Positions 1 through 11,084 of a stretch of 64,000 nt of DNA are shown here, piece after piece. Made by a program: the position numbers and the translations under genes. The DNA comes from Hortaea werneckii (lineage: Eukaryota; Ascomycota; Dothideomycetes; Mycosphaerellales; Teratosphaeriaceae), in the NCBI GenBank assembly GCA_037044905.1, contig JBAOKB010000020.1:1054001-1118000 (forward strand), written 5' to 3'. Positions within the stretch are counted from its first letter, which is position 1, and the number at the start of each line of letters is the position of its first letter. The notes under the pieces are model-generated. The model was not told the origin of the DNA. It saw nothing but the letters and a program-made list of their open reading frames with translations, and searched no databases.

Positions 1-681
1 CAATTTCTACAAGGTTTGCCACTCCTTTAAATATGCCGGGGGTTCGTGAGCTTAGTCACTGACTTGTAAAATAAGGTCTACGCCATATTAGACGAGGTTT
101 TCTTGGCTGGGGAGATTCAAGAGACCTCGAAACAAGTAGTGCTCACGAGACTGGAGCATCTAGATAAGCTGGAGTAAATGCTCGACCGGTGTCCACATGA
201 AGACACTCTCATCTTCAAAAGCGCTTTCCATCCTCACATGATGCGCTCTAGCATTGGATGCGTCTCTCTATGGTACCAAAGATACCGGGGCGATACATGG
301 GCGGTCCGCGTTACCACTTTCTTCACCACTAGCAGCCTTTGCTCAAAGCATGGAGGTGCACTAGAGGCTGTGGCCCTGCATACAAGTTCATCAATTAAGG
401 CGTAGCGCAGGAGATACATCAAGGCCATGGACTCCATTGCACGCAAAGCATCCGCAGCTGATAACTTTTGTGGTGGAAAGAAGGGGACGAACTGGACGAA
501 GCGATGATGCATACCTGGTAGCTAACAAGCTACATCTCACAGGGACGAGCTCGCGCTCAAATTCATGCAAAAGGGTATCAACTAGCCGGCCCAAATGCAC
601 GTCATGTTACAAACAATGGAAAGCCTCATCCCAATCCAGAGCACGCGCATTTCGCGGCGGATGTTTTCAGACCCCAGAAAC
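1..681. other. Intergenic, no gene supported
   Basis: This is the left edge of the window and the 3' flank of the NMA111 gene. Short open frames exist on both strands, the longest being a 92-codon minus frame at 234-512 and a 69-codon minus frame at 391-600. None has a recognisable domain or a convincing splice connection. I see no RNA gene here. Confidence 0.5.
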
Positions 682-3600
682 TCAACCCTCCATAGCCTCA
701 TCTCCATCTAACGCGCCGTCATCCGCCTCCGGCATAAGCTCGCCCTCTCCACGCTTGACCTGGCCATCTTCGTACATCCTCCGCTTCCACCCTTCCCTGA
801 CAGAACCGTCCTTCACGAACTCCACAGTAGGGAAGTAATGCTCGTTCTTCTTCATGGTCGCGACCTAGATATCAGAAGTTAGCAATTGCCCAGCTGCAAT
901 CTTTCATGTCTTGCTAGACTTACCCAGGGAACGTTGTCAAAAGTCATCACCTTCAGGCGGAAGTACGTGTTATCCGGGATCTTATTCGTCTCGCGCACGA
1001 AGGACTCGAGGTCGGGCGTGGGCACGGCGTTGACGGCCATAATGAAGTTCGTCGGCGCCAGGCCGTACATGTACGCCGGGCTACCTCGCAAGCGCGCCGA
1101 GACGTAGATGTCGCTGTGAACCTTCGAGATCTGCTGGCGGACCGCATGATGCGGGCGGTGGAGGACGGCACCGCAGAAGACGACTACACGGTCCGTCTCG
1201 AGCTCGCTGGTTGGCACAGTTGGGACCTGCAGGCTCATCTGTTGCTGCTTGCGCACGATGACCGCCTCAAGTACAGGGTTGGAGTACATCAAGTCCATGT
1301 CACTGACCCGCGTGATCAGTTTCCCATTGAGCGTGAGGATGATGTCTCCCTCTGTCAGGCCACTGACGTGGCCAGCGTCAACCTTGCGCACCATGAACAG
1401 CTGATGCCTCTCCGGATCCTCGTGCTCGACCCGCTCAAGCCACTCTTCACTGACGCCCATAATGCGGCACTGCGACATTTGCACCGTCTGCGTCTCGAGG
1501 TTCAAGATCCTCAAGTTGGGCTTCCCGCCAGATTTGACCTCATCAAGCACAGGCAGGAGAGCTGGAACACCGAAGCCGAGGTGATACTCAATGTCCTTAC
1601 CACTGTGTGCTGACCGCTCGCCGAGATAAGTCATCCACAGCGCCTGCACTGTACCATCTTCACGAACAAGGACGCCACTACCGCATTGTCCGCTCAGCGA
1701 CGTGTCGACGGTGATGGCATCCAGATTGACGGCTCGGTATCGAGGAGTGCTGACACTGGCGGGGATTGCTACAGTGGTAATGTCAGTGACAGCAGTCTTG
1801 GCCACGACCGGTCTAAGATTCTGGTTGAAGCCGAAGAAAATGGTCTCCTCGCCCTGCTTAATAGGGTCCTTAGCAAGCTTGGCGGTCTGGACGGGCGCCT
1901 TCACAAGGCTCGGATCGTACTTGATGATGGCGTAGTTCTGCAGCGGATGCATGAAGACCACCTTGCCATCCACGATGATGGAGTCGGCAATGGTGACGGA
2001 AATGTCACACATGTCGTACGGCACGATAGCCCTGCTGACTACCACCAAGCCTTTCTCTGCGTCAATGACCAAGCCAAAGCCAATCTTGCGAGCCTTGGGA
2101 AACCCATCCAGCTTCAATGGCATACTAGCGCTGATGCGCACGAAGCTTCGTACAACGTCGACGGCATGCGGATGTCTAGCACCAGACATGGAAATGAAAT
2201 TGGCCTTCTTCGGCTCCGGCTCCTGAGGCGGCACAGGTTCTGCAAGGTCCTTGAAGTCCCATAGGCCAGTCTCGTCATTGCGAATCGCGAGGCGCATGTG
2301 CTTGTGCCAGTGGCGATCGACGAGCATTATGGACGTGTTGAGGGTATGCATGTCTCTGAGGTGCTTGTACGTCACAACAACTCTGCTGCGATCTGGCACA
2401 CCTTTCATAACCTCAATGAAAGTGTCCAGGTCTGGTGTCGGCTTGTGATCGACCGTCTGCACGAGCCAGCCGTTCTCGGTGCCTTCGAAACGAAACGAGC
2501 CAGAAGCCTCACAGCAATAGACGCCATTGCCTTCGAGAGCGACGGCGAAAAGACGTGCTTGCTGATACGAAAGATTGTGGAACGCTGCGCCTGCTACGGA
2601 CACGAAGCGGTCGGGAGTGATGGCATGAAGGTCACCGACATCAAGTTCCACCTCAATGTCCTCACCACCTCGCTGCACTAATAGGTTGACCTTGCCACCA
2701 ACACTGCTGTCCAGCACATCGTCCAGCTTTGCGAACTGGGTCAATAGCTCGCCATTGACCTTGACGAGCACATCACCCTCTTCCAGCTTTTCGTGCGCTG
2801 GACCTTTGGGCAGCACAACCTCAGCCACAAGCATGCCAGTCTCTTTAGGGAACTTCTTTCGTACTTCGCCTTCCCACTCAGGACTCAGACCAAGTCTTCG
2901 ACATTCATCGAAAGCTTTGATCAACCATTGCGTCTGAATTGTGCCCCTAGGCACGTCCGTTCCTTCCCTGATGCGCTGCAGCGCCCGCAGTGGACGGTCA
3001 AGAGGTAAGAAGTAGTCCGTTGCTGCACCATCTGCGCGGCCACCAGCTTGCAGTGCGACTGCGTAACCATCGATGTTGACAACTGGCGAGCCGGAAGAAC
3101 CTCCTGATGCCGCAGCCGCAGCTTGTATGTAATTGGTGTTGAAGTCGCTGTAGCCCTCGCCGTACTCTGGTGCATTGCGGTCTAACCTCGAGATTACACC
3201 CTGCAAGATCGATAGCTTCTCTCCGGCATCGTTACCAACGACCCGAATCTCCGTCCCTACCCTCGCAGCATCCGGTCTCAATTCCAACTCATCGAGCTTC
3301 AGATATCTGATCTTCGTCGGGTCAAATCGGAGAATACCGAAGTCGTGCACAGGATCTCGGTAGACCGGGTATACGTCCGTCTCTTCATGGTTGTCAAAGA
3401 TGCAATAGCCCCAGAAAGGTCCAGAGCCGACGACGTGCCGGTTTGTCAGGATGTAGCCGCGCTTTGCGTCCACCACGAAACCAGTGGCCTCAGATGCAAT
3501 GGCCGGGTCGGTGTCGAAGGCGCATGTCTGGCAGAAGTGAATGCTGACCACATTCCGCACCACCTTCTCAATAGTAGCCTGCCACTCGGCCGACTCGGCC

Positions 3601-3812
3601 GATGCTGCGGTATGAGGCAGCTCGGCCTCTTCTTCTATGACTTCCTGCGGCGTTCCTTGCCCGTTTGGCGTCTCGGCGGCAGATATTGATACCCCGTTGG
3701 CATACGGTTTATGATCGTTCATGTCTTCTCGCGAGTGGGACGGGCGTCTCTTCGGAGGTCTATCAGACGAAGCGGAGGGGGGTTGTTTGCGCTTAGCGGT
3801 TGGATGATCCAT
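682..3812 (-). CDS. NMA111: Pro-apoptotic nuclear serine protease NMA111 (HtrA family)
   Basis: Two exons (924-3812, 682-864) are joined by a 59 bp intron at 865-923 (GTAAGT...TAG). The protein is about 1023 residues from the ATG at 3812, normal for fungal Nma111, which has two HtrA-like protease units and several PDZ domains. The N-terminus carries basic clusters (KRK, PPKRR) that fit nuclear import. The first protease unit keeps the triad: His in NRHVV, Asp in HDFGILRF, and Ser in GGSSGSPV. The second unit is degenerate around LSGQCGSGV. PDZ-like segments follow each unit (GDVLVKVNG, GDIILTLNGK). The family degrades IAP-type inhibitors and acts in yeast apoptosis and heat tolerance. The small last exon adds 60 residues ending in an acidic tail. 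An in-frame ATG at 4016 would add 68 residues resembling a mitochondrial presequence, reported separately. Identity is very secure; start choice is moderate. Confidence 0.93.
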
Positions 3813-4528
3813 GGTGAAGGTTCGGATTGGGATGAACGATGCGATACGCCTTTCCAAACTTGAGTACAGTAGTCGTTTACAATGGTCCCTCTCCAAGGAT
3901 TGCGCGAAAGCTGCGCGAGTCCTCGTATGCAGCTGTTTGTCTGCACGAAGAAAGGCTGAAGACGTGTGACAAGGCTGTGCAGCTGTCCTTAAGCCCCGTG
4001 TAACCCCAGCGAGCATCCAGAGCAGCCCCCTACCCAGACCAGATGCAGATACAGAGGAAGAGGTAGCCTAACTACTGCTGCATCAAAGATTTGACTATCG
4101 ACGTGAAATCACGAGGCTGATGATTAATGACACCCTGATGTTTCGCACGCGATTCTATGCATAAGCTTTGCGGCCGGGAGTAGCCGTATGCGCTGCTGCC
4201 AGCCTGTCGGGTGGCGCTTCCAAACCAACCTCACTTCACAAACACACCTCAGCGGCGAACGAACATTGATTGAGATGGCGAGAGAAGCACATCGACAGCA
4301 GCGTCATCACCATTCCTGCTTATAGCTGCTTACGTTCGTATTTCATCAAGATTATTGCACCACCCAATTCGCAGTCCGTCTTCCCGAGATGCCTTCTCCA
4401 CTTGCCAAAGAACAATCGAGCAAGAAGCAGTAACATACCAGCAACGAGTGCGCTGTACCATTCAGACCTGCCGATATGCCATTTCCTCATCAAGGCTCTG
4501 GCCTGCCGGCGCATCGCTGGACATGTAC
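3813..4528. other. NMA111 upstream region
   Basis: This stretch is the promoter and 5' UTR of NMA111 and reaches the 3' end of the next minus-strand gene. Positions 3813-4016 are open in frame with NMA111 and could encode an N-terminal extension. Nothing else coding is supported between 4017 and 4528. Confidence 0.5.
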
Positions 4529-5035
4529 TCAAGCTTCCGTTGGCTCAGTTTTGAACATCTCCTCGTCAGATTCTTCCTTGCGATCCTTCGTAGCCTTCTT
4601 GCCACCCTTCTTGGCCGGCTTCGCCTTCTTCTTCGCATTCTGCTCGCCATCGTCGTCGTCGGCTGTTGCGCCTCTCTTGCCCTGCGCAGACCAAGTATTA
4701 GCCAAGAGCTTGAACGGGAGAACGGCAGCTCCTCCTTGCTTACCTTTGCCTTCGGGGCGGTCTCAGTGCTCTCGCCGTTGCCACCAGCCTCGCGGGCTTT
4801 CTTGATCTTCGCCTTCTCCTTGTCGATCATGTTCTGGACCGACTTCCTGTTGCGGCCTTCAGGCAGCTGGATTGAATCCCATGGGATACCGCCGGCCTTC
4901 TCGATGGTCTGGAAGAGGATTGAAAGCTGAAGATGCATGAGTAGGACTCGTACACAGGCGTGCTCGTATGTTTGAAAAGAACGCGTGACTCACCTTTTCC
5001 GCGTCGGTCCATGACTTGACTTTTGACTCTGCCAT
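4529..5035 (-). CDS. Small SANT/Myb-like basic nuclear protein
   Basis: Three exons (4994-5035, 4744-4926, 4529-4681) with introns 4927-4993 and 4682-4743 give a 125-residue protein. All junctions are GT-AG and keep the frame. Residues 1-60 resemble a Myb/SANT-type helical module: a KSWTDAEK start, then LSILFQTIEKAGG, GIPWDSIQLPEGRN and RKSVQNMIDKEK, as in short uncharacterised fungal proteins. The C-terminal half is low complexity and lysine-rich (KKKAKPAKKGGKK) with an acidic end, which suggests a nuclear or chromatin location. I do not recognise a characterised orthologue. The gene is transcribed divergently from the unknown gene at 5478. Its 5' region carries a perfect 34 bp tandem duplication. 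The gene call is solid; its function is not established. Confidence 0.78.
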
Positions 5036-5477
5036 CGTGATTGGGAAAGTTGGCCCTGGTCTGGGTGCTTTGGTGGGTGATGATAAAGTCCAGTGCAACT
5101 GAGGAAGTTGAAGGAGGATGGACGGAGATGAAGGTAAGAAGTTGAAGGAGGATGGACGGAGATGAAGGTAAGCGGAGTTGAGGAAAAGGATTGCGAGGCG
5201 AAGAGAAAGTGAAAGAAGCCGTCGAGTCCTTCACTTTGCCGGGCGGCACAAGCTCACTCCAGGCAACCACGAACGGAGCTAACTTCTTCGGATAACTGCA
5301 TTTGCACATGACAGTACCAGAATCTGTCCCGTCTGCATCTTTACTTTGTACTCAGTTGCCGCTCAGTCGATTTTCAAAAGTCACATATGCAATACACATG
5401 TTCATCGCTTGCTTCGCGCGCTATCACTAATTTACTATTCCATTCAGGAGAGGCTCTGCTCTTTCTTTTCCCTCACG
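5036..5477. promoter_or_regulatory. Divergent promoter region between the Myb-like gene and the unknown acidic-protein gene
   Basis: About 440 bp separates two divergent start codons. It contains the tandem repeat at 5104-5171. The plus-strand frame stays open back to an ATG at 5346, so part of it could be coding if that start is used. No further motif can be supported. Confidence 0.45.
5104..5171. repeat. Perfect 34 bp tandem duplication
   Basis: Two identical 34 bp units, 5104-5137 and 5138-5171, begin with gaagttgaaggaggatgg. They lie 69-136 bp upstream of the Myb-like start codon, in its likely 5' UTR or promoter. Confidence 0.9.
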
Positions 5478-6775
5478 ATGGAATTGGAACGCTTCGTCAA
5501 AAACAAGTTGATCCCACTTGTACCACTACACTCATCGCCGGCTGCGGAAGAAATTGAAACTGTTAGCTCGCCAACCACGATGGCATTGCGGCCAAATCGC
5601 AAACGGCCAATCAGCTCTTCGACGCCAAACCATACACCGTCCAAGCGCACATGCTCGACACTGGGCTTTGATTCGAGCATGAAACCGATCCGCCGTACAG
5701 CTTCGGGTGTAGTCATTCCGCTCGCGCAAGGCATTACGCTCGCTCACGATATGGACGAGTTCGAGGACGCTCTTGAGCAGCAGGTCGACCTCGCTGACGA
5801 TTCTGATGGTCACGGGATGGAGGATGGAATGCCAGAGGGAAGTACGTCGGGTATGAACGGTGTCCATCAGGATCACGTAGAGGAGGATGTCGATGACCTC
5901 TTCACGACCACTTTCGGTGTGGGCGAGAATGGACATGCTAGCGACGATGACGGCGACGATGACGGAGCCGACAATCTCAAAGACCAGCCCAAGACCAACC
6001 GGCTGAAAACCACCGCCGACAACGACCACGAAGACGGCTGCAACCACAACCGCGGAGTCTCGACCCCACCTGAGTCTCCGGCAACCAAAGGCAAGAGCTC
6101 CTTAGACTCTCCATCAAATGCTTCCAAGGGGGCCAAGAACAAACCCTCCCAACTGGCAGTCAAAACCCTCCCCTCCCCTCCAATCATCGAGAAAGAGCCA
6201 CGGCCCGACAAAGACGAGTGGCGCCCGCGCAAACTACACCGAAAACTCCACGAGCGCGCAAAAGCGTGTAAACCGCAGCTCAAGCTGGCCGAGCACCGGT
6301 ACCTGATCGCGGTCGCCAGTCCCGAGCGCGACGCAGCCAAATGCAAGGACGAGAAGCACTTTGTGTGGATGAAGGGGAACCGGATGACGACGGTGGGGAC
6401 GGTGTGGCATGAATATCGGACTGCGGCGCTGGTAAGTCTTCTTGTCCCCTCTCATCCACATCCCCAAATCAACTCTCAGGTAAATGTTGCATGAGAGAAA
6501 GGACGGAGGGGACAAAGAAAAGAAGAAGAACGGGGGAAAGAAACAGTTAAAAAAGGCCAACACTAACCATCCCCCACTCTCTACAGATCGAAAACTTCGT
6601 CCTCCTCCTCGGCAACGTGGAACGGGTCGAATTCTCCGACCAGGTCCAAAACCTCGACTACTTCAACGACAAACTCGTCATCTTCCGCGCCGTCGACCCG
6701 CGTCACCCGGAGGCGAAGGGGAGGCGGATCGACGAAGGGATTGTTCCCGAGGGGGAAGTCATCGAGCTTGAATGA
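5478..6775 (+). CDS. Conserved-looking acidic/basic protein of unknown function
   Basis: Two exons (5478-6431, 6587-6775) flank a 155 bp intron at 6432-6586 (GTAAGT...CTACAG) and give about 380 residues. The start at 5478 (MELERF) is chosen because the extra residues from 5346 look like translated leader. A third possible start is 5580 (MALRPN). The first two thirds are low complexity: basic patches (RKRP, SKRTCS), then an acidic Asp/Glu stretch, then Ser/Pro/Lys-rich sequence. The last roughly 130 residues look folded and contain WRPRKLHRKLHER, HFVWMKGNRMTT and TVGTVWHEYR, followed by a hydrophobic strand-rich end (ENFVLLLGNVERVEF, VIFRAVDPRHPE) encoded across the intron. The junction joins TAAL to IENF smoothly, which supports the gene. 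I do not recognise the domain. Confidence 0.75.
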
Positions 6776-6936
6776 TAAAAGGATGGAAGGAGAAGGGAGA
6801 GTAAGGGGGAAGGAGGTGCGGGATGGACGGCCGGCGGGGAGTGGTAAAGTTGGAAAGGGGGGGGAGAGGGGAGGGTTGGAGAAAGAGAAAAGATAGAGGC
6901 AAAACAGCCCGCCCGTGGAAAAGACTACCAATCTTG

Positions 6937-6967
<31 letters not shown>

Positions 6968-7685
6968 CCCTCTCTTCTTCCCCTTCTTTTCCCTCGCTTC
7001 TTTTTCTGACAACGAGCTGAAATAGGGTACAGTGCAGCCAGGGCCGAACGATAACCAATCTTTCCTTTTTTCCTTTTTCCTTTTTTCTTTTTCTCTTCGT
7101 CTCTATCTAGGCCTTTTTCCCCTTTCACAAAAAAGGAGAAAAATCTGCTTTTTTATTTCTTATTTCTTATTCCTTTTTTTTATTTCCTTTTTGCTCGACA
7201 CCAAATCAGACGCCGTCTCTGGCCGCCGCCCCTCCGTGTCTCCCTCTCCCTTTCCCCCTTTCCAAAACATAAAAGGAAGAAAAATCGCCCATCCGAAAAA
7301 AAGACAAGTATAAAAAAAAAAAAAAAAAACAAAGTCGTCGTCCTCGGAAACGGAACGAGAAAACAGAACGGGAATCACAACAGCAGAAGATCAGTACTAC
7401 TGCGCGGTGGAAAACAACGTAAAACAGCTAACACGCGAGGTTTGCGGAAGAGGCGGGGGGGGGGGTGAGGGGGGAGGGGGGTATAAGAAAAAAACCAGAA
7501 GGGAAGGAAGGAAGAAAGGCCAGGGTTTGACCCCGACGCAAGCGCACGATCAACACTCCTCTTCATTCGGGGAAGAAGAAGAAAAATCTATCTGTACTTT
7601 ATTCCCCATCCAGCCTTCCCCACTTCCTCCCGATGCAAGCTCCCTTTCATCTCGCAGTTTACCACCTTGCAAGCACCCTCCTGAC
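6776..7685. other. Convergent intergenic region rich in homopolymers
   Basis: This lies between the stop codons of two convergent genes and probably holds both 3' UTRs. It is dominated by low-complexity sequence: 28 T at 6940-6967, T/C-rich sequence through about 7200, and 18 A at 7312-7329. Open frames here encode only Lys/Phe-rich low-complexity peptides and were discarded. Confidence 0.7.
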
Positions 7686-9548
7686 TTATGACTTAGGCCT
7701 CAAAGGCTTATCCTCACTCCTGATCCCCTTCAAAGACTTAAAAAACTGCGCGCCATCGACAAGCCTCCTCTCGCTATTCACCCGCGTGTTGACGAAATCC
7801 GGGTAATTCAGCGTCAGCTCGGCAGCGCCGTTGATGACGTGGTCGGCGGCCTCGACACCCAGCATGAACGAGTGGTCCTGGTTGCCGACCTCGTAGCGCC
7901 AGGAGCCGAAGCGGCCGCGGGACAGGATGTCCTGGTCGTAGAGGCGGGGCAGGAGTTGTTTGAGGACGCCTTCGCGCTCGAGCGAGGGGGTTGGGTAGCC
8001 GTGGTCGAAGCGGCGATGGTAGGTCGAGACGATCTCGTCGCCGGGTTGCAGCATCTCGGTGTTGACGAGGCCTTGGATGCTGTCCTGGAGCAGCTTCTCG
8101 TTGTCTACGGGCTTCATGCTGGATTCGGAGACTTCGAGCATGATGCTCCAGTAAGGGCCTTCTTTCTCCTCGGCGCTGCTGGGCTTGCTGCCGTCGGCGA
8201 GTTGCATCGTCTTTAGCTTCTTGTCGGCTTGGGGCTGGTTGTTGGGCGAGTAGTTGGAGAAGATGGTGGCGCGGTAGAAGGGGCAGTTGTCTTCGGGGAA
8301 GTACAGCCAGCACTTGTCACCGATGCGTTCTGGGCGAGAGCCACGGATGCCGACACCGATAACGTGGGTGGTGCTGTAGAAGAGACCCTTGGTCATCTCC
8401 TTGAGCTCGTCGTTGCGCATGGCCTCGCACAGGCTGTCTACGGCCATGGTGCTGATCAACTTCTGGTAGTTGACGGTGGTGCCGTCACCCAGGAGGACAC
8501 GCTTGTTGTCGGCGTCAACCGCCTGGACGCGACCATGGTCACCGAAGCGACACTTCTCCTTGGGCAGAGTCTTGGCGACGTTAATCCAGATGTTGCCCGT
8601 ACCACCCTCGGCGGGGAAGCGGAAGGTCGCGTTGGGTCCCCAGTTGCCGGCGGCCTTGTTCAGGACGACGTTCTTGGTGACGAGCTTGAGGTTGGGTGCT
8701 GCGACACGCTCACCTAGCCATTGGCATTGCATCTGTACGTGTCCTGTTAGCCACCACTATCCCAATCCTTTCGCAATAATTTCAGACGTACCTTCGTTGT
8801 TGGCACCGCCCAGACCTTGTAGTTGTACGGCCGCATGAACTGGTTGGCGATACCCTCACCCACGTTCCTCATGATCCACTCGTCAAAGTCCTTGGGCTTG
8901 GTGTTTGCAACTCTTGCCTCCATCGCCGCGTCAATCATGCCCTCCAAAGCCTCGACCTGGTCCTCCTTGGGCAACATGGAGATGTTGTTCTGGAAGGGGT
9001 AGGGGACCCATTGTCCCTTGTAGCGGACGTAGGAGATACGCTGGTGCTGGTACCAGTCGGACTCGTTGGGGAGGGCTTCGTCGATGCAGTCGTCGAAGTA
9101 CTTGTAGTGGGAGAAGATGACGTGGCCGCCGACGTCGTAGAGCTGGAGGAGGGAGGGAGGGTCAGGAGTGTGCTGTGTAGATGGGGAGGATGGGGAGGAC
9201 TTACGAAACCCTCAGGGGTGATGTCTGTCGAGGCGAGACCGCCTGGAATGTCGCTGCTGTCGACAATCATCCATGATGGGTCGTTCTAATGGAAGCATTA
9301 GCAGTGGTCATTGGGTGTCTGCGGGGATGGCGAATTGATCACATACAATCTGATGCAAACGCTTTGCCGCTCCCAGACCGGTAGGACCAGCACCAATGAC
9401 CAAGACGTCGACATCGCTAGCGAAGGTGTCAGCCTGGATTGTACAGTATGCGGAGCCTGAGGCCCCTCCTTCGAACTTACACCTCCTGACCATTGGACTT
9501 GCTCATCTGCCGCTTGTGGGCTTGGTGGTCGGCATGATTGCCAGCCAT
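7686..9548 (-). CDS. ugmA: UDP-galactopyranose mutase
   Basis: Five exons (9481-9548, 9347-9416, 9205-9285, 8792-9142, 7686-8732) with introns 9417-9480, 9286-9346, 9143-9204 and 8733-8791 encode about 538 residues. The flavoenzyme interconverts UDP-galactopyranose and UDP-galactofuranose, the donor for fungal galactomannan and glycoprotein Galf. Exon 2 carries the FAD dinucleotide-binding motif VIGAGPTGLGAAKRL, followed by SSDIPGG in exon 3. The eukaryotic UGM signatures GGHVIFSHYKYFD, WVPYPFQNN, MRPYNYKVWAVP, and near the C-terminus GRFGSWRYEVGNQDHS are all present. A basic/polar leader of about 22 residues precedes the fold and there is no signal peptide, consistent with a cytosolic enzyme. 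It is divergent from the transporter gene at 11085, its expected partner. Identity is secure. Confidence 0.96.
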
Positions 9549-10000
9549 AGCGAGGGGCGATGGGTGGTGCGATAGGAAGGCTTGCTATGATCTGATCACG
9601 AGGGCTTGGCAACTGCTCACCCTGCAAGGCGTTCTATTGCAGAAGGAAGAAAGGTAAAGGTAAGCTTTGGTATAGAGGGAGAGGAAAGATTGGTACGGTA
9701 GACCGCCACCTCTGCCGCCGCAATGTATACACGACCGAATCCAGCGAGCCCCCATCGCCCATCCCACCGCGTCGACCCGCTTTTCCCGCCGAAAGCACAG
9801 CACAGGCACAGCACCAGCACAGCACAGGGAGCAGAAGCTTCAACTGGTGCTGATCAGGGACCGGCTTCTCATGCACAGGCCTCCCTGCCAGGGAAATGGT
9901 GAAACATTAACAGGGGGTTCAACGCCAATTCTCATCATCAACTGTTTCGTCTCCCCTGGCTCCTCGTGGCTGATGCGGTTGATGAATCTCTCATCTGCCC

Positions 10001-10039
<39 letters not shown>

Positions 10040-11084
10040 ATCAAACTTCAATTAAACTACTCCATCCCAGCCCCATCACTTGCATTGCGATGGCCGGAGC
10101 GTGACGAATGCACATCCTGACGACCGCGTGTCTGGCGCAACTTGGCCGGAGCCCTGTGGTAGATCCAGTGTCGCGTCTTGAGTCGCAGAGACGATGCATA
10201 TACGCAATCATTACCATCATCTGCTGCTACTCGAGCTATGGAGGCATTCTCAAATTGTCATGTCATCAAATAGGGGTGTCGTCGTACATGCGGCTGCCAG
10301 CATACTTGATACAAAATGTCCATTTGTCCACGGGTGCGACTACGCGGATCTGTTTGGCCACTCAAACAGACGAAAGTTCACCTACACTGCCACAGCCTGG
10401 TCCCTTGTGGCATAGGATTTTTGAAAGCCTGTCTCGAAATGCGGCGGTGCACCCCCAATAATAATGTGCTGCATGCTACAATTATAACCACCGCTTGTTG
10501 AATATACCTACATATACAGCTCCGTCCGAATAACAATCCATCGTAGCGTGCACATTTTTTTCCCACAATCCCAAAGCATTGGGTCTCAACTCTCAGCAAT
10601 TAAGGGACTGTACTGTATATAGTAGACCAAGTGTGAAAGTGTGAGAGTGTGTTGCCCTCGTCCCTGACACGCGTACTCAAGCCCCGTTCTGCCGTTACGT
10701 TTGCGTTGTGCTGCGTCGTCTCGTTTCCCTCCCACTCGACCCTCCCCCCGGGCCCCTGTATTCGCTTCCTGCCGCGTATCGCGTCGCTGAAGCCAATCTT
10801 ACTTTTCTGGCCTCATCCATCTATCTGTCCATCCATCCAACCCTTCCCCCAACAACTCGCGAATACTGCACAGCGACACCCTTGACACCACTCCAACTAC
10901 CACGACGCTCCTTATCCTCCCATTCGCTTCTCCCCACCCTATTTCCTTTCTGCTGGGCGCGACAAAGCCCCGCGATAAGCTCCAGCTGAACGAGCCCGCA
11001 AGCTCACCCACCCATCTCACCCCCAGCGCTTGACGCGCCGCTACACCTTCGAAACACCACATAGACACACACATATCTCCAACC
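9549..11084. promoter_or_regulatory. Divergent promoter region ugmA / ugtA
   Basis: This 1.5 kb lies between the start codons of the mutase and the transporter. It contains a 38-base C run at 10002-10039. The 400 bp before the transporter start (about 10650-11080) are strongly C/T-rich on the plus strand, a common pattern in ascomycete promoters. Open frames here are short and unconvincing. Confidence 0.6.
10002..10039. repeat. Poly-C homopolymer, 38 bases
   Basis: An uninterrupted run of 38 C on the plus strand (G on the minus) lies about 450 bp upstream of the ugmA start codon. The length as assembled may be inexact, because such runs are hard to sequence. Confidence 0.85.

Noticed and set aside
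4462..4938. Unspliced 158-codon minus frame over the Myb-like gene
   Set aside because: It is the second exon read through its introns; splicing gives a better protein with the KSWTDAEK start.
6823..7378. Lys- and Phe-rich frames in the UGM 3' region
   Set aside because: Translations of poly-A/poly-T tracts with no protein-like content.
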